From contig CAZOWL010000118.1 of the NCBI GenBank assembly GCA_964583605.1, positions 1-11,185 of the forward strand: DNA of 11,185 bases, written 5' to 3'. Of this stretch, positions 6,525-11,185 are shown piece by piece (position 1 is the first letter of the stretch; each line of letters starts with the position of its first letter). This stretch comes from CAZOWL01 sp964583605. GTDB taxonomy: Bacteria > Pseudomonadota > Gammaproteobacteria > Chromatiales > Chromatiaceae. The position numbers were made by a program, and so were the translations under genes. Under the pieces are notes generated by a model. It had not been told where the DNA came from. It ran no database searches and saw only the letters and a program-made list of their open reading frames with translations.

Positions 6525-7043
6525 ATGAAAGCCCTTGCCTTTTCCCTGGCCCTCGGCCTGGCCTTCGCGATGCCCACGGCCTTTGCCGAGGAGGCCTCGA
6601 CCATCGGGTACGTCGACATGCAACGGGTGCTCGAGGAGAGCGCGCTCGGTCGCCGCGCCAAGGAGCGGCTCGAGGAGAAGTACGGCCCCCAACGCGCGAG
6701 CTTCGCCCAAGAGGAGCAGGCCATTCGCCAGATGCAACAGACGTTGCAGCGCGATAGGCCTCTGATGAGTGAGGAGCAGATCAAGAAGCAGGAAGCGGAG
6801 ATCCAGGAACGGATCCAAGGGTTCCAGGAGAAGGCCTCAGCGACTCAGGAGGAGCTGCTTGCCGAGCAGCAGACAATCTCGCAGGAGATCCTCGGCCCGG
6901 CGCTCGAGGCCGTAGATCAGATTGCCAAGCAGCAGAAGGTCTCAGCTGTGTTCGAGCGCAGCCGAGCGGGGTTACTCTATGCTGACGACGGCATCGATCT
7001 AACGGATGAGGTGCTGACGAAGCTTGATGCCAATTCGGATTAA
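6525..7043 (+). CDS. OmpH/Skp-family periplasmic chaperone
   Basis: A 172-residue protein with a clear signal peptide: Met-Lys, a hydrophobic stretch to about residue 17, and a likely signal peptidase I cut after TAFA (21/22). The mature part has the OmpH/Skp layout: IGYVDMQRVLEES at 27-39, a long charged coiled-coil arm rich in Glu, Gln and Lys (about 42-125), then a returning segment with VFERSRAGLLYADDGIDLTDEVL (142-164). Skp is a trimeric periplasmic chaperone that holds unfolded outer-membrane proteins. In most gammaproteobacteria skp sits between bamA and lpxD. Here it stands apart, divergent from the DUF2058 gene and 181 nt before a DUF465 gene, so it may be an additional paralog. I therefore give no symbol. 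The family call is firm; orthology to E. coli Skp is not. Confidence 0.92.
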   Translation: MKALAFSLALGLAFAMPTAFAEEASTIGYVDMQRVLEESALGRRAKERLEEKYGPQRASFAQEEQAIRQMQQTLQRDRPLMSEEQIKKQEAEIQERIQGFQEKASATQEELLAEQQTISQEILGPALEAVDQIAKQQKVSAVFERSRAGLLYADDGIDLTDEVLTKLDANSD

Positions 7044-7103
7044 GGCGCTATTCCACTTCAACTTGCGCGCCCCCGGATCGCACGGCCGATGATTACCGTA
7101 AGG

Positions 7104-7134
7104 TTGCGAATCTCCTTCAGTACTAGGGTAGAAT
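7104..7134 (+). promoter_or_regulatory. candidate promoter of the DUF465 gene
   Basis: TTGCGA (7104-7109) and TAGAAT (7129-7134) are separated by 19 nt, longer than the ideal 17, in the gap after the chaperone gene and about 90 nt before the DUF465 start. The -10 matches the one proposed upstream of the chaperone gene. It is plausible but not strong. Confidence 0.35.
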
Positions 7135-7224
7135 GGCCGAACGTGGCCAAATGGGCGCGCACGATGCCCGGCCCCCACAACACGCCGAGATGCCTCGGCC
7201 TTCTGCGACGAGGATCGACCCCAG

Positions 7225-7461
7225 ATGCTTGGTGAATCGCACGACCTATTTCATGAGTTCCCGGAGCTCGAGAGCAAGATCGCCTCGCTGCGCTCGGCCA
7301 ACCAGGAATTCGCTCGGTTGATGGACGACTACGACAGTCTCGATGCGCGCGTGCGCTCGCTCGAGGAGCTCGGAGTCCCTGTCGCCGATGAAACCATCGA
7401 GGAGCTGAAGAAACAGCGCCTTATGCTGAAAGACCACCTCTACCAGCTGCTTCGTGACTGA
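7225..7461 (+). CDS. DUF465 (YdcH-type) small helical protein
   Basis: A 78-residue, highly charged protein with the DUF465 pattern: HDLFHEFPELESKI at the start, then a heptad-rich helix (about 15-50), and a C-terminal LKKQRLMLKDHLYQLL motif. Proteins of this family form short helical hairpins; their function is unknown. There is no signal peptide or membrane segment, so it should be cytoplasmic. GAGGA lies 10 nt before the ATG, a slightly long but acceptable spacing. It is flanked by the chaperone gene (181 nt upstream) and the GloC-like hydrolase (95 nt downstream), all on the same strand. The overlapping frame starting at 7133 is not a gene. Confidence 0.88.
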   Translation: MLGESHDLFHEFPELESKIASLRSANQEFARLMDDYDSLDARVRSLEELGVPVADETIEELKKQRLMLKDHLYQLLRD

Positions 7462-7478
7462 GGCAGGAATCGTCTCGT

Positions 7479-7492
7479 TGGCGGCGCCGCCA
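7479..7492. repeat. 14-bp perfect GC palindrome
   Basis: TGGCGGCGCCGCCA is a perfect palindrome in the 95-bp gap between the DUF465 gene and the GloC-like gene. It is a possible protein-binding site. With no loop it is a poor RNA hairpin, and in GC-rich DNA it may be chance. Confidence 0.3.
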
Positions 7493-7556
7493 TGAGGTTA
7501 TTACCACCCGCCCCATCACCCACCCCAGCCTCGAATCGACAGCCCTGATCGACGAA

Positions 7557-8198
7557 GTGCCATACCGCATCGTCCCAGTTACGGCATTCGCGCAGAACTG
7601 CACGCTGCTGTGGTGTGCGCAGACGCGCGAGGCCGCGATCATCGACCCGGGCGGCGACCCTGAGCGGATCCTCGCGGCCATCGCAAGCGCCGAGGTGAGG
7701 CCGACCCAAATTCTACTCACGCACGGTCATATCGATCACGTCGGCGCCGCCGCGACCCTGGCGCGCGAGCTCGGAGCTCCGGTGCTGGGGCCCCAGCACG
7801 ACGACGCCTTTCTGCTCGAATCGCTGCCGATTCAGGCCCAGATGTTCGGCCTACCACGCGTGGAGCCCTTCACGCCCGACCGCTGGCTAAGGAACCAGGA
7901 GACATTACGTCTGGGTAGCGAGGCGCTCACCGTCCTCCACTGTCCGGGACACACGCCTGGGCACGTGGTATTCGTGGACCTCGCGCAGCGATGGGCCCAG
8001 GTCGGCGATGTGTTGTTCGCCGGCTCGATCGGGCGCACCGACTTCCCGCGCGGGGATCACGCCACGCTGCTGCGGTCGATCCGTGAACGGCTCTTCCCCC
8101 TTGGCGACGACATCCGTTTTGTCCCCGGCCATGGCCCGGAATCGACATTCGGCGAGGAGCGGCAACACAATCCGTTCGTCGGGACCAGGGCGCTTTAG
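7557..8198 (+). CDS. gloC: GloC/YcbL-like metallo-beta-lactamase-fold hydrolase (type II glyoxalase)
   Basis: A 213-residue metallo-beta-lactamase-fold protein very like E. coli YcbL (GloC), which hydrolyses S-lactoylglutathione, the second step of methylglyoxal detoxification, in the cytoplasm. The metal ligands are all present: THGHIDH gives His56, His58, Asp60 and His61, with His132 in CPGHTPGH, Asp151 in VGDVLF and His192 in VPGHGP. Family-specific stretches include YRIVPVTAF at the N-terminus, GRTDFPRGDH (159-168) and HNPFVG near the end. The length matches YcbL and lacks the C-terminal substrate domain of GloB. The start is the GTG at 7557, chosen because YcbL proteins begin MxYRIxPVTAF. 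No SD sequence is visible before it and the frame stays open further upstream, so initiation signals are weak. Substrate identity is by family resemblance. Confidence 0.93.
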   Translation: MPYRIVPVTAFAQNCTLLWCAQTREAAIIDPGGDPERILAAIASAEVRPTQILLTHGHIDHVGAAATLARELGAPVLGPQHDDAFLLESLPIQAQMFGLPRVEPFTPDRWLRNQETLRLGSEALTVLHCPGHTPGHVVFVDLAQRWAQVGDVLFAGSIGRTDFPRGDHATLLRSIRERLFPLGDDIRFVPGHGPESTFGEERQHNPFVGTRAL

Positions 8199-8202
8199 GA
8201 TC

Positions 8203-8222
8203 CGGCTCTACGGGCTGAGCCG
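8203..8222 (+). terminator. hairpin after the gloC-like gene, weak terminator candidate
   Basis: CGGCTC (8203-8208) and GAGCCG (8217-8222) pair perfectly around an 8-nt loop, 4 nt after the stop codon. No T-run follows. It may attenuate or simply mark the 3' end. The next gene starts 50 nt later on the same strand. Confidence 0.3.
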
Positions 8223-8272
8223 ATTGCCGACAAGATGGCCGCACCGCGAGCTTCCCAGGTCGATCGAATCCC

Positions 8273-11185
8273 ATGATTTGGCAGCGCTTCTTCAAGATGA
8301 AGCGGCCGCGCCCAGCGGACAGACAAGATCCGGCTGTCCTGAGCCGTACGGCCCGTGAGAGTGCCGACGTTGCGATGCGGCGCGATGCCTGCCGGCGGCT
8401 GACGAGCCTCGAAGATCTGCGCGTGATTGCCGCATCGGACGCCGATGCGGGCGTCCGCGACATCGCCTTGGCCCGCTATCGCCATCTCCTTTGCTGCGAC
8501 GACGACGCGCCGGAGCTCTCGCTCGAAGCTCGCCTGCGCGAGCTTGCCGCCACAGACAGCGCCGCCATCATCGCACAGGTTGCCACGACCGCCGCTGCCG
8601 CCGAGCTGCGTCGTGCGGCCATCGAGCGAACAGCCGCGGCCGAGACCCTCTCAGCCTGTGCGCTGAACGACCCGCTCTCGAGCAACCGTTGCGCTGCAGT
8701 AGAGCGCCTTGCCGACAAGCAAGCTCTGGAGCGGATCGCCAAGCAGATCGGCAAGAAGGACAAGCGTGTCTATCGACTGACCCGGCAAAAGCTCAGGATG
8801 ATCGCCGAGCAGGAGGCCCTTCCAGGACGCGTGCGTGACCGCTGCGAAGACCTCTGCGAGCGACTCGAACGGCTCGGGCGCTTCGGCCAATGGGATCAGG
8901 ACCGTGGGGTCCTCGACCTCATCGAGCGCGAGTGGGCGGAGATCGCCCCCGTGGCCCCGGAAGACCATCGCGCCCGTTACCAGCACGGGCGTGAGGCGTT
9001 TCTGGCGGCCTATGCCGCACAGCGCGAGCAGAACGCGACTCTCCTGGCCGCCGAGCAGGCACAGGTCGCACGACGCACCGCCCTCGACGCCCTCCTCGGC
9101 GAGCTGACTGACGCAATCGGTCTCGACGACGAGGCAGCGGTCGACGCCCTGTATGAGCGTGCCGCACAGGTGTGGGCCGAAGGTCCACCCCTCCCACCCA
9201 GCGACCTCGCAGCTCTTGAGCCACGGTACAAGGAGGCTGTGGCCGCACTGGCGCGCCATCGCGACCGTCTTGCCCAACAACGCCGAGCCAACGAGCGAGC
9301 CCGCGAGCTTTCGTCCAATCTCGAAGGGCTCCTGGCCGAATCCCAGCCACTGAGCTTGCCGCGAGTGCGTCCCGCCATCGATGAGGCGGCAGCTCTCGAG
9401 GCCAACGCCGACCTCGGGGCGGAAGCGCGCGAGAGGCTGCGGAGAGCCATTGCCGAACTCGAGCAACGCCTGGACAAGCAGCGCCGCCACGCCGAGGAGC
9501 GAATCGAGAGACTGCAGCCGAAGCTGGCCGCCCTGACCGCCGCGCTCGACGAAGGTGAGCTCAAGCGCGCTGAGCCGCTCCTCCAAAGCCTGCAATCGGG
9601 AGTCGACCTGGCCCAAGCGAGCGGTTTGCCTCACAAGGACTATGCCGAGATCCTGCGCCACATCAATGAGGCGGGACCGCGAGTCAAGGAGCTGCAACGT
9701 TGGCGACGTTGGGGCACGGATCAGAAGCGTGAGGCCCTGTGTCAGGCCGTCAACGAGCTCCTCGAGCGCGAGGCGTCGGCCGAGACCTTAACCGACCAGC
9801 TGCGCGACATCCAGGCGGCCTGGAAAGCCCTCGATCACGGCGGCGCACCAGCAGATCGGCGCCGCTGGGAGCGATTCCATAGTGCGGCCGAGCGGGTCTA
9901 CGAGCGTTGCCGACCCTATCTCGAACAGCAGGCCAGCGAGCGCGATGACAACCGGCGCGCCAGAGAGCGGCTCTGTGGGGAGATCGAGCAGTTTCTGGAC
10001 CAAGTCGACTGGGAGCGCGTCGATTGGAAGAAGGCCGTGGCCGCCGCACGCGAGATGCGTCGCGACTGGGGCCGTCTGGGCCCGACGGACGGCCGCCACC
10101 GCCGCGCCCTCGAGCAAAGGTTCCGAAGCTCCATGAAGCGCCTGGAGCAAAGGCTCGATGGCGAACGCCTGCGCAACCGCCGCCTTCGCGAGGATCTCAT
10201 CGCGGAGGTCGAGGCGCTGAGCGAGCTGCCGGATCTGGATCGTGCCATTGAGGCCACCAAGGCCTATCAACGGCGCTGGCACACGACTGTTGCCGGCCGC
10301 AAGGCCGATGAAAATGCCCTATGGGATCGCTTTCGCGCGGCATGCGATCGGGTATTCGATCGCCGCCGCGCTCAGCTCGAGGCCCGCGAGACCGCGCTGA
10401 AAGAGAATCTTGCAACGCGCGCAGCGGTCTGCGCCGACGCCGAGGCCCTGGCCCGGGCGCCATGCTCACCCGTCGAGATGGACTCGGCAATCGGGGCCTT
10501 GGAGAAACGCTGGCGCGATACGGCCTCCCTGCCAGTGTCCCGTCAGGATGCTCAAACGCTCAGCCGGCGCTGGCGAGAGGCCCGCGCTTCTGTCCAGGAG
10601 GCACTGGCTCACGGCCGGGACAAATCACGCCGCGCGGCCCTGGAGCTCCTCGCCCACCAGGCCGAGCTGTGCGCAAAGCTGGAGGGAACGGCGTCAAGCG
10701 CCGATGAGTCCGGCAGCACTGATCTCGCCGCCGTTAGAAGTGCTTGGTCACAACTCGCGACACACACCGATCAGACCTTGCAAGCTGCCATCACGGCCCG
10801 CTTCGAGGCGGCATTGGAAGCCGCCGAGGAAGGCCGGCCGACCCGGCCCGAGACCCTTGCCGAGAATCGCCGCGAGCGGGAGAGATTGTGCCTGCAGCTA
10901 GAGATCTTGGCCCAGGTGGAGTCGCCGGCAGAGCTAGCCAACGAACGCTTAGCCCTTCAGGTCAACCGCTTAAGCGAACGGATGGTAGCACGCGAGGAGG
11001 ATCCGCTGGCGAACGCCGCCGGCCTCCTTTCGAAGTGGTACCTCTGCGGTCCGGCCCCTGACGTGCCGGAGCTGGAGAGGCGCTTCGCGCGCGTGCTCAC
11101 GGCACTGGCCCAGCCTACGTACGAGCGGCCTAACGATCATGGGGCGAGCCGACCCACCCCGGACGATGAAAGGTCGCCTCGCCCC
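8273..11185 (+). CDS. DUF349-domain protein, 3' end beyond the window
   Basis: A single uninterrupted frame of 971 codons runs from the ATG at 8273 to the last base without a stop, so the gene is incomplete here. The opening (MIWQRFFKMKRP) resembles the starts of gammaproteobacterial DUF349 proteins. Residues about 25-190 are alanine- and leucine-rich short helices, possibly HEAT-like (RRDACRRLTSLEDLRVIAAS, AVERLADKQALERIAKQI). Helical DUF349-type repeats follow, with spaced Trp, Trp-Lys and RF landmarks: about 193-256, 474-552, 555-630 (DWERVDWKKA, MRRDWGRLGP, EQRFRSSM) and 633-704 (YQRRWH, LWDRFRAAC). A C-terminal region around 863-942 (LCLQLEILAQVESPAE, LQVNRLSERM, ELERRFARVL) matches the family's usual end. 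The last 30 residues are polar and proline-containing, so the stop is probably close. There is no signal peptide; it is mostly coiled coil. Function is unknown. No strong SD sequence is seen; a second in-frame ATG lies at 8297. Confidence 0.88.
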   Translation, partial: MIWQRFFKMKRPRPADRQDPAVLSRTARESADVAMRRDACRRLTSLEDLRVIAASDADAGVRDIALARYRHLLCCDDDAPELSLEARLRELAATDSAAIIAQVATTAAAAELRRAAIERTAAAETLSACALNDPLSSNRCAAVERLADKQALERIAKQIGKKDKRVYRLTRQKLRMIAEQEALPGRVRDRCEDLCERLERLGRFGQWDQDRGVLDLIEREWAEIAPVAPEDHRARYQHGREAFLAAYAAQREQNATLLAAEQAQVARRTALDALLGELTDAIGLDDEAAVDALYERAAQVWAEGPPLPPSDLAALEPRYKEAVAALARHRDRLAQQRRANERARELSSNLEGLLAESQPLSLPRVRPAIDEAAALEANADLGAEARERLRRAIAELEQRLDKQRRHAEERIERLQPKLAALTAALDEGELKRAEPLLQSLQSGVDLAQASGLPHKDYAEILRHINEAGPRVKELQRWRRWGTDQKREALCQAVNELLEREASAETLTDQLRDIQAAWKALDHGGAPADRRRWERFHSAAERVYERCRPYLEQQASERDDNRRARERLCGEIEQFLDQVDWERVDWKKAVAAAREMRRDWGRLGPTDGRHRRALEQRFRSSMKRLEQRLDGERLRNRRLREDLIAEVEALSELPDLDRAIEATKAYQRRWHTTVAGRKADENALWDRFRAACDRVFDRRRAQLEARETALKENLATRAAVCADAEALARAPCSPVEMDSAIGALEKRWRDTASLPVSRQDAQTLSRRWREARASVQEALAHGRDKSRRAALELLAHQAELCAKLEGTASSADESGSTDLAAVRSAWSQLATHTDQTLQAAITARFEAALEAAEEGRPTRPETLAENRRERERLCLQLEILAQVESPAELANERLALQVNRLSERMVAREEDPLANAAGLLSKWYLCGPAPDVPELERRFARVLTALAQPTYERPNDHGASRPTPDDERSPRP

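Noticed and set aside
6055..6528. 157-codon plus-strand frame in the divergent spacer
   Set aside because: It has no family resemblance, runs antisense to the vapC remnant, and ends overlapping the chaperone gene start. It is treated as chance.
7133..7321. 62-codon plus-strand frame overlapping the DUF465 gene
   Set aside because: It is out of frame with the DUF465 gene, low in complexity, and lacks an SD sequence; the DUF465 frame explains the region.
5261..7507. Shared 11-mer gttattaccac at about 5261 and 7498
   Set aside because: It is too short to be a meaningful repeat. One copy covers the stop codon of the DUF2058 gene and the other is intergenic; it is probably coincidence.
8651..9697. 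348-codon minus-strand frame inside the DUF349 gene
   Set aside because: It is leucine-rich but is the complement of a 971-codon frame with family motifs and conserved C-terminal features, and it has no recognisable domain.

Overview
The window is high-GC, tightly packed bacterial DNA. Its gene set points to a gammaproteobacterium: a DUF2058 (YaiL-like) protein, a YcbL/GloC-type glyoxalase II, a YjjV-like TatD hydrolase, an OmpH/Skp chaperone and a large DUF349 protein. The presence of hypF implies a [NiFe]-hydrogenase user. A purple-sulfur-type lineage (Chromatiales) would fit but is only a guess. No phage, insertion sequence, CRISPR array, tRNA or rRNA was recognised.

Minus-strand block (about 5804 down to 505). 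Five genes are read in one direction: DUF2058 protein (GTG start), NYN-LOTUS protein, tatD, tcdA, hypF. The gaps are 31 nt, 61 nt, a 1-nt overlap (TGATG) and 4 nt, so tatD-tcdA-hypF is almost certainly one translationally coupled unit, and all five may be co-transcribed. Four of the five products have a nucleic-acid or tRNA theme. The fifth, HypF, is built from YrdC-like and Kae1-like domains, the same folds that make tRNA t6A, the substrate of TcdA.

Divergent spacer (5805-6524). About 700 bp lie between the two gene blocks. No intact gene is seen. On the minus strand it holds the 3' part of a PIN-domain (VapC-type) toxin gene, too short to be functional. It must also hold the promoters of both blocks.

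Plus-strand block (6525 to the window end). An OmpH/Skp-like periplasmic chaperone is followed by a small DUF465 (YdcH-type) protein, a GloC-like metallo-beta-lactamase-fold hydrolase (GTG start), and a 971-codon DUF349 reading frame that starts at 8273 and leaves the window still open. This last gene is the largest in the window and is incomplete here.

Left edge (1-504). About 500 bp downstream of hypF hold no gene I can name. There is a possible antitoxin-like N-terminal remnant at 30-116 on the minus strand and a hairpin just past hypF. Together with the vapC remnant, this suggests past toxin-antitoxin insertions at both ends of the minus-strand block.
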